Shown piece after piece: positions 1 to 10,941 of a stretch of 64,000 nt of DNA. The notes below the pieces were generated by a model, which worked only from the letters and a program-made list of their open reading frames with translations, was not told where the DNA came from and made no database searches. This stretch comes from Euglena gracilis (taxonomy: Eukaryota > Euglenida > Euglenophyceae > Euglenales): the NCBI GenBank assembly GCA_039621445.1, contig CP154955.1:6004785-6068784 (forward strand), written 5' to 3'. The first letter of the stretch is position 1. Each line of letters opens with the position of its first letter. The position numbers and the translations under genes were made by a program.

Positions 1-657
1 TTATTTTCTGAGGGCGGTCCAAGGGCGGGCCATCCTGGCGTCGAACGAGGTCCAATATCCAAAAGTGGAAGGTCCCATTTTTAAAATTTGGGTGGATGGA
101 CAATGCGTTCCAGCGATGCCAGAAGCTGGAACGCTTTGTTGCCGATATTATGTGTGTCCATTTTGCTCGATTGGGGGAAAATGTGCCAGTCGAATTTTTT
201 TTAAGTGGTTTAAGTTTTTCTTTTAGAACAGAGTTTCAAAGGCATTTTGGCCCAAAAAATCTGAGGCGGTTTGCAAAGTTTTTTTTTTAGGAGCCTTAAA
301 AATAGCGTGCCCGGCCACAGTGTCAAGCAACACAAACCAAAGTCATTTATTGTCAACACCAAATCGAAAGTATTGTGTTTTGGTTTTATGTCTGGTTGGA
401 CACCTTGACACTTATTTTAATCCTTGTCAAACTGAGGGGGTACCTCAGAGTGTATGTAGGTTCCCCCCTGGGCATTCCCCCCCCAGGCGCTTGGGCTCCT
501 TCTTAAACACAAACTTGGTCCCCTGTATTTGGCCTTCGGCCTTGACTTGTCCCATTTACAGGCTTTTTGGCCTGTTTCTCTCTCATGGCCCGTCAAAGTT
601 CTTAGCACGCAAATTGCCCCCCCCCCCCCGCCCCCGGCCTTACCTGCAATCGTGGCC
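1..657. other. No gene recognised; repeat fragments
   Basis: No coding sequence is supported here. Positions 60-120 resemble sequence near 4.9 kb and 7.5-7.6 kb (shared words such as caatgcgttc), so this is a fragment of a dispersed repeat. A pure C run lies at about 617-628. Confidence 0.4.
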
Positions 658-831
658 CAGGCCAAGCGCCTGGGGGGTCATCCAGGTGGTCCACCGCCAC
701 ACTGATGGCAGCCGTGCGTGGCCGACGGAGCCATCGTGCCCTGTTCTGGGTCCCCCGTCGCTGGCGATTTTGGTCGAGCCGGCCGCAGCGAGCGCCCCAC
801 CCCCGCCACGGGTAGCCAATCCGAACCCGGG
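658..831 (+). CDS. Candidate exon, unknown product
   Basis: A GC-rich block follows a C-run and a possible AG acceptor (tggcccag at about 657) and ends before a possible GT donor (cacgg|gtagcc). One frame stays open across it and includes the peptide VIQVVHRHTDGSRAWPTEP. Composition contrasts with the AT-rich sequence around it. No family is recognised and the strand is a judgement. It may belong to the same plus-strand gene as the exons at 7.6-11.9 kb, but no phase link was shown. Confidence 0.3.
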
Positions 832-1329
832 AATAATTGGGCGTCCATAACTGCCGCTTTGCGACCCCGCTTTGTCTTGTCGGCTCAGACCGAAACAATA
901 AAGAAACGTTTTTGTGGTTTTGTTTGTCAACAGTGTGTTGGGCCCAGACACACAAGGCAAACACATTTTCGAATCTTTGTGGGGTTTTTTGCGTCTTTCT
1001 TTCCCCCAGGCAACAAATTGCTTCATTTCACTTTGAAAAATGAATTTCGACTTTTTTGTGAAATCTCCCAATAACTGGATTAATCTTTTCTTGTGACTGT
1101 GTTCCTTGTCGGTGTTGTATTCTTGTGACCATATATTCCTTGTCAATATTGCATTCTTATTACCACTACTATTTTTACTATTATTTTTCTAATTAAAACG
1201 TTCCCCTAGATTGTGAAAGAAAAAGGGGGTCTTTGGGTTTGTCACCGGACTTCCATTATGCTTGAAATTGAGATTTTTTTGTTTTTGTTTTGCCTTTCTC
1301 GAAGCGAAAACCACCCCCACTTGCTCAGG

Positions 1330-1481
1330 TGTGAAGGCGATTGTTCACTGTTCAGCTGGAGTGTCCGCTGCATCCAGCACCTGTCCACTTTATTCCGAAT
1401 TGGGTTGGCTCCCCGTTGGTCAGCTCCCCCCGGCCGATGTCTGCGTACATCGACCTGACCCCGGTGATGCGTGAGCGGCGG
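1330..1481 (+). CDS. Candidate exon, unknown product
   Basis: The block lies between a good acceptor (acttgctcag) and a consensus-like donor (gcgg|gtacgt). The favoured frame contains HFIPNWVGSPLVSSPRPMSA and IDLTPVMRERR. A second frame contains a phosphatase-like string (HCSAGVS) but lacks the catalytic arginine and soon stops, so it was not chosen. No family assignment is possible. The strand is supported by the donor sequence only. Confidence 0.35.
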
Positions 1482-2389
1482 GTACGTCTCATCCAGAGGT
1501 CTGCGTTTTTTGCGATTGGTGGGTGGGGAGAGGAATTGGAAAGGGGAATCTTTTTTTGAGATGTCGCCGCAAATCATTTTCAAAATCCGTGATTCTAAAA
1601 CAGAAACCTCCATACTCCCACGGTTCCAGCAAGACCTCTGGCCTCATCTCTCACAATCGGTTTGTGCGGCAGTTCTTCGCCTCCCCGCCTGAGGACCGCT
1701 CCCAGGACCCTACGGACCATGTGAGCTTACAGTCTGGGCAAAGGTTACGGGGGACGCAATAATGTGGAAACCACCCCGATCCTCCCATAAATTCCCCCCG
1801 CTTTTTTCCTGTACTCGTTGCTTCCTGTGCGTTTTGTTCATGCCAAGAAACAAAAATACCACGTCCCATGCAGCCAGGCGGGTTGGGGATTTACCCCCTT
1901 CGCGATGGGGACAAGGGGCGGATTGGGACCGGAGACGGCCAAAACCCTGAGCAGAGTCGCTAAACGCGCCTCGTCATGGCAGCAAGGCCCTGAGCACCAT
2001 GCAAAGGAAGCAGAGATAAAAGTGTGGTCCGGGCAACCTCCCCCTCCCCGTCCAGAGACTGTGGAACAAAGCGTGCCCCACCCAGTTCCAAACCACATCT
2101 GCTCCCCCCTCCCCCCCATGAAAAGGCGGCGGTCGGGTCCTGCGCCACAGCTTTGACATCCGCATCGGCGTGGGGGCAGGGCCCGCCTTTCCCGGCCCTT
2201 CCCTGCCGCGCCCCCCAGCCCTTTTCCCGCCAGCGAGGGAAAGAAACCCTGAGAAATGAAGGATCCGAGAGCGCATTGGGTGGGGCGGTGAACAGAACGG
2301 CCGAGGTCCGTGCGCGCTCCGGTCCAACCCAGCCAGGTATGAACGCCCCCCTGGCCGTGGCTTGACCGGGACAGGAACGCTTTCCAGCC
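1482..2389. other. Intron or intergenic, no gene seen
   Basis: Mixed C-rich and G-rich sequence. Long overlapping open frames on both strands around 1.96-2.7 kb reflect GC richness rather than a recognisable protein. Confidence 0.35.
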
Positions 2390-2829
2390 ACACTTCTTTT
2401 CAAGTCAGAAGACCCCCGGAAGACCCCATTCCCCTGGAGGGGAGAGTGGAGTGCCAGACCCCTGGCAGGCCGTATTTTAGTCGGGTGCCGACCCCACCCC
2501 CGGGGGGGGGGGTGCCTGCCCTGGCAGGCACTCCAAGGCACTCCCGATCTGACCCCCCCGGGGGGGGGGCACACGGCCAAAAGTGCCCTAGCACAAACCC
2601 AGCGCCAAAGGCGCCGGGGAGCCAAAAATGGCCTATTTTCGAAGGAATGTGCCTGGGCACAGGCCGAAATCCGACCCCCCCCGGGGGGGAGGTAGTGCCT
2701 GCCTGGGCAGGCACCCCAAGGCACTCCGGACCCCCCCCCTCCCCCGGGGTTGGTAAAAAACAGCCTGACCCCTGGGGGGTGGGGTGCTGGGTGGGTGCGG
2801 GGGGACCTGGGGTCTTAAAAAGAAGCCTG
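2390..2829. mobile_element. MITE-like element, outer copy with nested insertion
   Basis: The left end reads cttcttttcaagtcagaaga and the right end ggtcttaaaaagaagcctg. These are diverged inverted termini of the type seen cleanly at 8362-8618 and 38146-38644. A second element (2466-2767) is inserted inside it. The left boundary is uncertain, and the flanks (tttcccac on the right) are only imperfectly repeated on the left. Confidence 0.55.
2466..2767. mobile_element. hAT-like MITE, 302 bp, TSD ACCCCTGG
   Basis: The element begins CAGGCCGTATTTTAGTCGGG and ends GGTTGGTAAAAAACAGCCTG. An exact 8-bp duplication ACCCCTGG flanks it (2458-2465 and 2768-2775). It contains C-run/G-run hairpins, the words tgcctgcc and ggcaggca in mirrored positions, and a central gcgccaaaggcgcc palindrome near 2602. 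An inverted copy of the same subfamily lies at 45567-45861. CAG...CTG ends with an 8-bp duplication are typical of hAT superfamily elements. There is no coding capacity, so it is non-autonomous. Confidence 0.85.
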
Positions 2830-2951
2830 TTTCCCACGGATTGCGGTGCGTGGCTTTTTTTGACCAAGTTGCCCCGCCGGGTGTCCGTTGGCATCGGGGC
2901 ACTGAGCGCCGTTTGGCCCACCCGCCTGAGACTGGCTCTGGCCCCGGGGCA

Positions 2952-3080
2952 AGTTCAACGTGTCCGGGGCGGGGCTGCCCAGTGACCTGTTGGCGGCCGC
3001 CTGCCGCGTGGGCCTCCGCCCGTGGGACATCAACTATGTCCGGGGACCCTCTGGCACGGGGATTTTCGAGAGTGGCTGGG
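2952..3080 (+). CDS. Candidate exon, unknown product
   Basis: The reading frame contains FNVSGAGLPSDLLAAACRVG, then LRPWDINYVRGPSGTGIF. It begins near a possible acceptor (ggggcaag) and ends before a possible donor (gggcgg|gtgggg). GC-rich third positions and a natural amino-acid mix favour coding. There is no in-frame ATG at the left edge, consistent with an internal exon. No family is recognised; it may belong to the downstream O-fucosyltransferase-like gene. Confidence 0.4.
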
Positions 3081-3205
3081 CGGGTGGGGGTCTGGCGCTG
3101 GACCCTCCCCCCTGCCACCCAGTCGAGTCATTTACACCTGTGTGACCCCCCCGGGGTGTTCGAGGGTAGGTGGGTTGGGTCTCTGGACCCCCCAAGCAAG
3201 CACCT

Positions 3206-3328
3206 CTGATGATGCTAGGCGATGCTGGGCGATGCTGGACTCTTGGAGACCAGATGTGAGATGTGGGGTTCCGATACTGGGCGATGCAGGGCGATGCTGG
3301 GCGATTCTGGGCGATGCTGGCTTGTTTT
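3206..3328. repeat. Short degenerate tandem repeat, gatgctgggc unit
   Basis: The unit gatgctgggc/gatgctagac recurs irregularly in two clusters. It is followed by a T-rich tract with repeated cattttgg words up to about 3.65 kb. Confidence 0.7.
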
Positions 3329-5218
3329 TTGTATATTTTCTGAATTATCCCATTTTTAGGATAATTTCTCCATTTTTTCACCCGTCTTGGTCATTTTGGA
3401 TTAATTTCGCTATTTTGGTGGCTATTTTGCATTCTTTGGGGCATTTTTTTGGACTAATTTTGGTCAATATGAGCATATTTATGGTATGTTTAGCCATTTT
3501 ATGCCATTTTGGTGGTTTTGGGAATTTTTTTTACAATGCTTTGTGGACATTGTTGGCGTTTTGGGGCAGTTGGAAGCCATCTTAGGTCGTTTTTGGTTGC
3601 TTTTTTTGGGCCTTTTTGTGGTCATTTTGGCTTGGTTGGGAGCCAATGGATAAAGACATCGGTACAAGATGCACTGAATGCAAATATTGGACGAGATGCA
3701 GTGGTTGCAGATACTAACCCCCCCCTGAATGTGGGTGGGTCGGTTTGAGCCTGGGAAAACGTGCCCGAGGGGGGGTCACTGAATCTACGGTCAGTCCCCA
3801 AGCCAGAAGCCAGAAAGCATTTCTGCGTATGTCTGTGGTTGCTCTACCCCCAAGAACTTACGTTCCAAGCTCGCAAAGCTCGGGGACCTGTCTCCTAACT
3901 CTGTATCTGCATGTATGGTCCTCCTGGGAACAAAATGGAATTAGGTAACAGGTCCCTACCGGGTGGGAGATTGTTATTTGGACCCTGACTCACCGCCCGC
4001 CTGGGGTGAGAGCTGACAACGAAAAATTCATGCACAATTTGGCCGATTCTTCATCTAAGCATTTGCTCCTGCACCCTAACCCATATTTGGTCTGGGAGGG
4101 GGGTAGATAAAATCACACACTTTTTGAAGGCGAAGAAAATTACCAATGATTGTGATTTTGATTTGCGCTGCGACGCAATATCTCACCGCGGGTCACACAC
4201 ATCATTGCCTCTTCACCTCCTTCCTCCACCTTTCATCAAGCTTTTGATGGAAGAAGGAACAGCTTTCAGGTTGTCCAATTTCACACAAACGGAGGAAATG
4301 TCTTTGGGGGGGGGCATTTGTGTGCATAGGAAGACAAGTGGCTGGGTACTTTTTGGGGGGAGTTGTTTTCATCAATAACCTTCCATCTGAGACGGAAATA
4401 TCTTGTTCATTCCTTCTTGAGAGTCAAAAGTTGAAATGGATTCTTCCATAAAACCCTCGATTTTCCTGTATATTCCCCTGAATATTTCATGTTGTTTTGC
4501 CATTTTGATGTTGATTTTTATGATTATTCCTTCCATCCGCATTGCGGTGTAAAGGTGTTTTTGCAGCGGGGGGGGGGGGCGGTTTTACTGCGGAGTCGTG
4601 CCGTATTGTGCGAAGCTGGCCAAAGCTAAAAGGCTCAGCAACAGGCATCCGCCCTTCGTCATACCCAGTGCCGCGGCATCATGGCTGCCCAGGGCTGCAT
4701 CGGAATCCCTGCAATCCTATGGGCGTTGGGGGGGGGGTCGACCACCCCCCCCCCTCCACCACCAGGGCGGCCCATCAGGGATGGGAATTTTTTTCCTTAA
4801 CAACCGCCAAGTACCGCCCTTAGGCCGAAGGGATAGCCAACGGCCGATCCAGGGATCCAATGGGGGCAAAAATCAAAATGTCGAAAAACACATTTTTTGA
4901 CGTTTTGAATGGATGGGCAATGGTCCAAGGATGCCTGAAATCACTTTTTCCCCCAAAGTCGACCCATGTTTGCCAAAAACATGCCCTTTTTCCTATGAAT
5001 TTTTCATTGACTGTGCAGGGACGGGAAGTGTTTTTTTCCATTAAGGAACGCCCCCCCCCCACCCCATCCTGGTGGTGGGGGTGTCCGACCACCCCCTTCC
5101 CATATTCTCCGATTTTTCGGTCAAAATTGTCCTTCCACGCCGAAGCCATCGAAGGTATTTTCTTTGCGCGGGTGCCACGGGGGTCATGGTCGACCACCTC
5201 CCCCCACCCGGCCCTCCC
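3329..5218. other. No gene recognised
   Basis: T-rich sequence with many cattttgg words (3.35-3.65 kb), then mixed sequence with long C and G runs. A fragment at about 4.86-5.0 kb (gtcgaaaaacacattttttga) resembles 7.46-7.6 kb and marks another dispersed repeat family. Confidence 0.4.
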
Positions 5219-5456
5219 AGGGCTATGCTCGGTTTCTCTTCTGGGTGGGGCTCGAGATGCCCGGCACAGTCCCGTGTGGGCCAGGGAACGAGCCGGCCGG
5301 TCCCCGCCGGAACACGATCCGGGTGGTGGACGACCTGCGGCGCCTCCTGCACCCGAAGGGCGTCGCGGGCACGGTGCTGGTGCTGGTCCACGCGTTCCGC
5401 CACAAGCGCGGCACCCGCCTCCCCGGCCTGCCCAGGGGCGGGGGCCGATCTCCATG
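5219..5456 (+). CDS. Candidate exon, unknown product
   Basis: An acceptor-like site (ccggccctcccag) opens a GC-rich frame with GYARFLFWVGLEMPG and then NTIRVVDDLRRLLHPKGVAG and TVLVLVHAFRHKRGT. A possible donor is ccatg|gtggtg. Third positions are strongly G/C in this frame. The hydrophobic strand followed by VHAF loosely recalls the VHGF motif of the esterase gene at 57.7 kb, but the rest does not match. Most likely another exon of the plus-strand gene. Confidence 0.4.
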
Positions 5457-5578
5457 GTGGTGCCTGTTGGCCCAGTCGTAATCGGGAGGCTGTCAGGTGG
5501 GTGGTCGGGTTCCCCAAATGTCACTTATTTCCGCATTTCTATATAATATGCAGAATCCTTCCATGAAAAAAAACTATG

Positions 5579-5980
5579 AAATGAATGCCGCATGGCACAG
5601 CCCCTCCCCCCAAAGGGGGGTCCAGCGACCCCCCACCCGCCCATTCTTGAAACCCAACCTCCACCCCCAGGGTGGGGTCCTGCAGGTGTTAAGAGAATCT
5701 ATGCCCCCGCCCGCCACGAAAAGGGCGGAAGCAAAAGAAATTGTTGTTTGATTATGGTTTCTCGCTGGTGCATGCTTTGGGAGCAAGGAGACCGTCCTGC
5801 CCCAAAACCTGCCCGCGGAAATTGGACAGCTTCAGAGGCAGGAATTTCAGGGCCGAAGATTTGTGGCCCGCGGCGGAGTCCAAGGCTTTGACAAGTCGGG
5901 TTTCAGGAGTGGGTGGGTGGGTGGGTTGGGGTCGCTGGAACCCCCCTTTGGGGGGGGGGCTGTGCCATGGGGCATTTTTT
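5579..5980. repeat. Large inverted repeat, about 100-bp arms
   Basis: The left arm (about 5583-5690: gccgcatggcacagcccctc, then ccaaaggggggtccagcgac) is the diverged reverse complement of the right arm (about 5885-5980: ggaacccccctttggggggg, ggctgtgccatggggcat). Spacing and base content match the other C/G-run elements of the window, but no clean target duplication was found. Confidence 0.65.
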
Positions 5981-7636
5981 TCAGTATTTTTCCCCCAAGG
6001 GTATTGGGCCTACTTTGGATGGGTTTTGGATGGGCGGGTGGGTTGACCTGGGGGGGGGATGCGTGGGTGGGCTTCCGAAAAAAATGCCGAGGCAAGTTTG
6101 TTCCCGGCAACAAGTTCCCCCCGGGTCACGTCACGCCGTGGATCTCTGGGCGGGGTGCAGCTGCCCTGCCGGCCCCCCTGACCCGGCCCTTCCCGTGGCG
6201 GACGGTCCCGCCCCGGCCCCGCCTCTGCCATAACCGCCCTGCGCCTCTCCCTGCGGTTTGCTGTGCCCAGGCCGCTGTGCCGGGATAGCCCGCCCGGGGC
6301 TGGGGGTGGGTTTCTGCTGCTCCGGGTGCACAGCCCCCCCCCCCCCCCGAAGCCCGTCGGTATTGAGGTGGGTGGGGGGGAGGCCCTCCCCCTCCACCTT
6401 GGCAGGTTCTAAAAGAAATAGTGAATTTTTTCATATGCTTTTTCCCCCTCACTCTTCAGCATATTGCACATTGTTGGATGTTTTGGTATTTTGAGCATTT
6501 CTGGATGTATTTTTAAAGAAAAATCAGGGATGCTGGATTTGGCCTGGCATCCGGCCTTTTGACTGTCCACAGAACCGAAATTTTTCCCAGTCCACCACCA
6601 TTTCGAGGTCAGAGGGAGGGATTCGACCTCCCCCCCCCCGAGCGGCCGGACTCCCCCCCCCCCCAAGGCTTCCCATACATCCCTGCCCCCGCACTCAATG
6701 AACCCCTGGGGTTGGTTCATCTGTTCTGGTCTGGCGAAACCAAACAGAAAAATGACCCAACTGATCCCCTTGTGGCGTCGAAAAACGTCGAAAATTGATT
6801 TTATTTGGAATGAAATTGTTTTGTGAGTTTGTGAGTATCGATGCAAAAACATTCTCACCTGAGTCACAACAGCCAAAATATTGTGTTAGTTTGTTTAAGA
6901 TACAATATTTATCATGTATGTGGCATAATATTTTTTTATGTTTCATGCATGATGAATATTATATGGGGTGAAGAAGTTTGTTTGGTTTGTTCATGAGGAG
7001 GATTCAAAAATTGGGGTTTATGGAAGATACTGCTTTTTTCCTGACCAAGGATTCTCAGAGGTTCAGAATGTTTCACAACCATTGGCCACCATGTGTTGCC
7101 GGGCGGCGAAAAGAACATTGGGGGATCGGTTGCTGACTGTTGGCTTCTTTTTGAAAACCAATGCAGCACCCCGTGTTGCATTGAGGGGTAGAGGAGGGGC
7201 CGTGCCAAGAGGGGTCCGGACCGACCCCAGAGGGGGAGGGCCCAACCCCCCTCCCCCCGCATGACTTAAATCGAACCCTGGGGGATGGCTCCCAGGCTGG
7301 GGGCAGCTCGAAAGGGCCATATGGAAGCTGAGGGTGTAGCATGGAAGGGGGGTGCTGGTAGGGCACGGGGCGGTCCATAGCACAGGGGGCGGGGAGCTCT
7401 TTTTCTCGCCTGGGTCCGCCCCTTGAGCACCGTCCTTACGAAAACAACAACGGCCGGCCCGGAGCTCGAACGGGGTCAAAAATGAAAAAGAAAAAGTCGA
7501 AAACCACATTTCTGACGTTTTGGGGGGTGGTACAACCATGCCCCATTTTTTTTCCTTCAAATTGTGGCCATTTTCTTTCCGGCCATTTTTCCGGTGGATC
7601 AATGCGTTCAGACGGCAAACTCTTTGTTTGCTTCAG
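5981..7636. other. Intron or intergenic; one doubtful exon
   Basis: GC-rich sequence at about 6152-6288 follows an AG and could be an exon, but no frame gives a convincing peptide. The rest is C/G-run repeat sequence and AT-rich sequence. Sequence just before 7637 is a fragment of the dispersed repeat also seen at 4.9 kb. Confidence 0.35.
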
Positions 7637-7867
7637 GACGGACCTTCCTGGCCGGGCGGCAGCGCTCTGGCCTCCGCTCCACCACCAGGCGGCGCAGCGC
7701 TTCCAGGCGGCGCGCCTGGGCCCGACCTTCGCCGCCCTCCACTGGCGTGCCAGCGTGCTGCCCCCGGCGCAGCTGCCGGCCTGCACCGCCCTCGTGGCTG
7801 CGTGGGTCGCCGCGTTCCGCGCCCGGGGGGTCCCCGTCCTCCTCGTCACTGACCTCCCGGCCTGGGG
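7637..7867 (+). CDS. O-fucosyltransferase-like enzyme, internal exon
   Basis: This 231-nt exon runs from acceptor ttgcttcag to donor ctgggg|gtggct. Its frame reads LWPPLHHQAAQRFQAARLG, FAALHWRASVLP, a cysteine after an LPAC string, and VPVLLVTDLP. An HWR string followed by a cysteine and a hydrophobic strand ending in TDL is the pattern of the donor-binding half of GDP-fucose O-fucosyltransferase-like proteins, which act in the secretory pathway. That assignment is from the pattern only. The exon starts with one leftover base and ends with two, which fits the next exon. Upstream exons are uncertain, so the N-terminus is not defined. Confidence 0.6.
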
Positions 7868-7906
7868 GTGGCTGCCACCCAGTGCAAAGCAATCACTGCC
7901 AAAGCA

Positions 7907-7946
<40 letters not shown>
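7907..7946. repeat. (CA)n microsatellite
   Basis: An uninterrupted CA dinucleotide array directly downstream of the exon at 7637, within the intron. Confidence 0.95.
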
Positions 7947-7949
<3 letters not shown>

Positions 7950-8361
7950 ACTTCTTCCGAGATTCTCAAAAAGGTGGAACCTACAGCAGTGTTACCGTAA
8001 ACCGTAACCGTTGCCCTGAGCCCTGTGCCCTAGAAATGACCCCAATTATCTGGAAGGTGGGACCTAGATGTATGGACCCTTGGTGCACCCTTAGCTGGGG
8101 GGGTGGGGTCTTTAAACCCCCAAAATAAGACCTCCCCAAAAACAGGACACCCACCGCCGAAACAGGACCCCCCGCCGATTTCAGCAAGAATCGAAAAGTA
8201 GACCCTCCCCCAGAAAAAACCCCCCCTCGGGATTTTCGGGAAAACCCAAAAAGTGGACCGCCCCCGGTGTGACTTTTTGAAAAATTTTGATTCTTGCCCA
8301 TATTGCATTTGTCAAAATTGGCATTTTTTTTTGACATTGCCAAAAATCGCCCTATTTGGAC
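7947..8361. other. Intronic C-rich sequence
   Basis: Repeats of aaaacaggac, gattttcgggaaaa and C runs. There is no gene. Confidence 0.4.
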
Positions 8362-8618
8362 CAGGTTTCTTTTAAGTCAGAAGACCCCCCCCCCCAGGGG
8401 TGGAAGTGGGGGTGGATCTGGGGCCGGACCCCCCCACCCTGGGGGGGGGGGGGTCCTGGGCCAGAGGCCCGGGTGTGGGTTTCGGCGCTTTGCACCGAAA
8501 CCCAAACATTTTTTCCCAAACATTTTTTTGGGAAACCCCCTCAGATGACCCGATTTTGTCCCTCCCCTTGGGGGTCCCGTGCCGGGCTAGCTGGCTGGGG
8601 GGTCTTAAACAGAAACTG
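8362..8618. mobile_element. hAT-like MITE, 257 bp, TSD ATTTGGAC
   Basis: The element starts CAGGTTTCTTTTAAGTCAG and ends GGGTCTTAAACAGAAACTG. An exact 8-bp duplication ATTTGGAC lies on both sides (8354-8361, 8619-8626). Inside are long C and G runs and a central ttcggcgctttgcaccgaa palindrome. It lies inside the intron between the exons at 7637 and 9101. Confidence 0.9.
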
Positions 8619-9100
8619 ATTTGGACCTATTTTTGGGCCCTCCCACGGGGAACTTTTGGTCGAATTTTTCCGCAAAAAAAATGGAAAAAGTAGTCCCCCC
8701 CCCCAAAACAAGATCCCGGGGGGGGGGCAGGGTCCCTGCCGTTGCCACATTCACAGCGTGCATGCCGCCCATGCACCACCAGCATAGCAGCCCTGAGGAC
8801 CCAGGCCTGCGCCAGAGATTTTTCAAAGTTTCGTGACCCAGGAAGGGAGGGGGGGGGGTGGGTCGGCCAAGACCCCCCTGGGGGCGGGGGGGGGGGCAAA
8901 CCAAGTGGGTCCCCCGCCAGAGGCGGGGTTTTCCTCTACCGGGAAGGTATTGGTCATAGACAAAATTGGTTCGGACAAAATTGGTTGGCCAAAACCCGCC
9001 CCAAATATTTCCCCCCTCCCCCTCGGCTCCTAAAAAAAAAATATTTCCCCCCTCCCCTCTGGCTGGCACTGCCGCCTCCCCCAGCCCCGTCCCGCGGCAG

Positions 9101-9224
9101 CGGCTACGCCGCCGCGTGGGACAACGCGCACGTGGCCAACGGCACGGCGGCCTGGACGGCGCTGCGGGCGCCGTACATCGCCGCCAGCCGCCGCTTCGAG
9201 GCGCTGAGCGTCCTGCGGCCAGAG
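9101..9224 (+). CDS. O-fucosyltransferase-like enzyme, internal exon
   Basis: The acceptor is ccgcggcag and the donor ccagag|gttgtt. The single leading base completes the codon left open by the exon at 7637, and the exon ends in phase 0. The peptide includes GYAAAWDNAHVANGTAAW and ASRRFEALSVLRPE. The consistent phase and strong G/C third positions support a real exon. It bridges the TDL strand of the previous exon and the acidic helix of the next. Confidence 0.55.
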
Positions 9225-10731
9225 GTTGTTTGACGGCATCAGACACGGTGGCGGTCGACCCTTCCTTTTGTCGGAAAATGCGGTGTCGTTTTTTGGGGGG
9301 ACCCTAACTAACTGCACACTGTTTTGCTTTTTTGTTTTTTTTCCATTTTTGATTGAGTTTTGATTTTTTTTGATTTCCGAGTAAATTTTTGTAAATTTTT
9401 CATTTCTTTTTGCAATTTCCCCCATCACACAATTTTTTGATTTTGTCAGGAAATCCCCTGTTTGAGCTTATACTGATAGAATCTTTTTCTTCAAATTACG
9501 GGATTTATGATATTTTTTTGACATTTTTGCAAAAACTCCCAAAATGTGTAAATTTAATTCGCACCTTGTGTGTGTGTGTGTTTGATTTTTTTGCTGCCGC
9601 ATTTTTCGAGGGTCCACGTTGCATCCCTGCCCCCCGATACGGTACAAACTCAATGCAACCCCACCCTCCAAAGTCTCAAAAACACACACAAAAAAACAAT
9701 CTCTTGCTGTGCTACGCTGACTACCAGCCGACCAGAGGGCCCTGAGGCTTTAAAAGCTGACAAAATGCTTTTTGACTGACTGAACAAATCGCAAGAACTG
9801 CGACGGATATTCAACCTACAAAGGGACGGATGGGTTCTAATCTCTCAGTGTCGAAGAAGTGCAAGTCCTGATGCTTTGACTGCTTTTGTGCTGAAAAGCC
9901 ATTGCTTTAATTTGTCCAAAAGTCGACCATTTGAGGCATAAATCCCCACCAGAGTACAGATACTCCCCAGTTCTGTATTTACGTAGCTACGTTTGGACGG
10001 ACAACAACAAGCAGCCATCTTTTGTATGCCTTTTTAAAGGACTTCATTTGGAGCACTTTTGGCATCACGGCGAAAGAAATATTGAGTATTTGAGTTGAAA
10101 TATTTTATGAAATTTCAGATCTATTCTCTCTTCGGTGAAAGATTTGAAAAACTGACCCCTCCTGTCACGCTCTTTATACATGGCAAGCATGGCGAGGTCC
10201 GAGGCAGCCACCTGGTGGAACCATCACAATATGAAAAATAAAGGAAATATATTCCAATTTTCGAAGTATTTCTGAAATATTTCGGAAATGAAATAGTTTT
10301 GCAATATTTCGAAAGATACCCAATGCTGTACACCTTTGGGTTACGTTATTCAGTCTTTTTTTTAAAGATTCTGCCAAAGGGAGTTTGTATATGTGGGGGA
10401 CTCACTCCATTTTTGTTGGTTATTGTTTTATTTGTGCTTTCAAATGTTGTTGTTGTTTTTCTGTTTCTTTTTTTTATGTTATTTTGTTGTGTTTTTGCTG
10501 TATTTTTGTTTGTTTTTGTTGGGTTTTTGTTGGATTTTTCTGTTGGGTTTTTTCTGGGGTTTTTTGACTTGTTTTTTGTTGCATTTTTTGTTTTTTTTGT
10601 TGTCTTTTTTTTGTCCATTTTGCCCTGTGTTTTTGTTGTTCATGTTGCTTGTCGTGTTGCGGTTTGTCGGGAGTTCTGTTGTGCCACCCCACAACCGGCT
10701 GTGCTGCCCCGGCCCCCTGTGGTCGCCGCAG
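9225..10731. other. Intron, AT-rich, no gene seen
   Basis: AT-rich sequence with T-rich runs. From 10.40 to 10.64 kb there is a degenerate tandem array of tttttgttg-type units ending next to the exon at 10732, giving a long one-sided T/G-rich tract before the acceptor. Confidence 0.5.
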
Positions 10732-10941
10732 GCAGACAAGGGGGCGGTGGCCATCCAGGAGCTGGTGCTGGCGCTGCGGGCGCGGTGCCTCGTGGTGTGC
10801 GTCACCGCCGCCTGTGGTGCATGCACCCGCCCGGAGTCCAAGTACACCGAGGAGCTAACCCGTCCCGGGGCCTGCCCGCCCAATCTGAGCTGTCGATACC
10901 CCGTGCCCCTCTGCTGGCTGTACCGGAATGAACCCCTATGG
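10732..10941 (+). CDS. O-fucosyltransferase-like enzyme, internal exon
   Basis: The exon starts after ggtcgccgcag and ends at ctatgg|gtactt, exactly 70 codons in phase 0 on both sides. The peptide begins ADKGAVAIQELVLALRARC. In this family a D-x-G-A-V-A-I-x-E-L helix followed by alanine and arginine lies near the end of the Rossmann-like fucose-donor domain, and this matches that position. It continues with cysteine-rich sequence (VTAACGAC) and a WLYRNEPLW end. Confidence 0.6.

Noticed and set aside
1330-1474. Phosphatase-like string IVHCSAGVS in one frame
   Set aside because: It resembles the dual-specificity phosphatase signature, but the required arginine after HCxxGxx is missing, the frame stops at once, and a second frame has better coding character.
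1960-2724. 254-codon minus-strand open frame
   Set aside because: It crosses two MITEs, is proline/glycine/arginine-rich because of the C/G runs, and overlaps open frames on the other strand.
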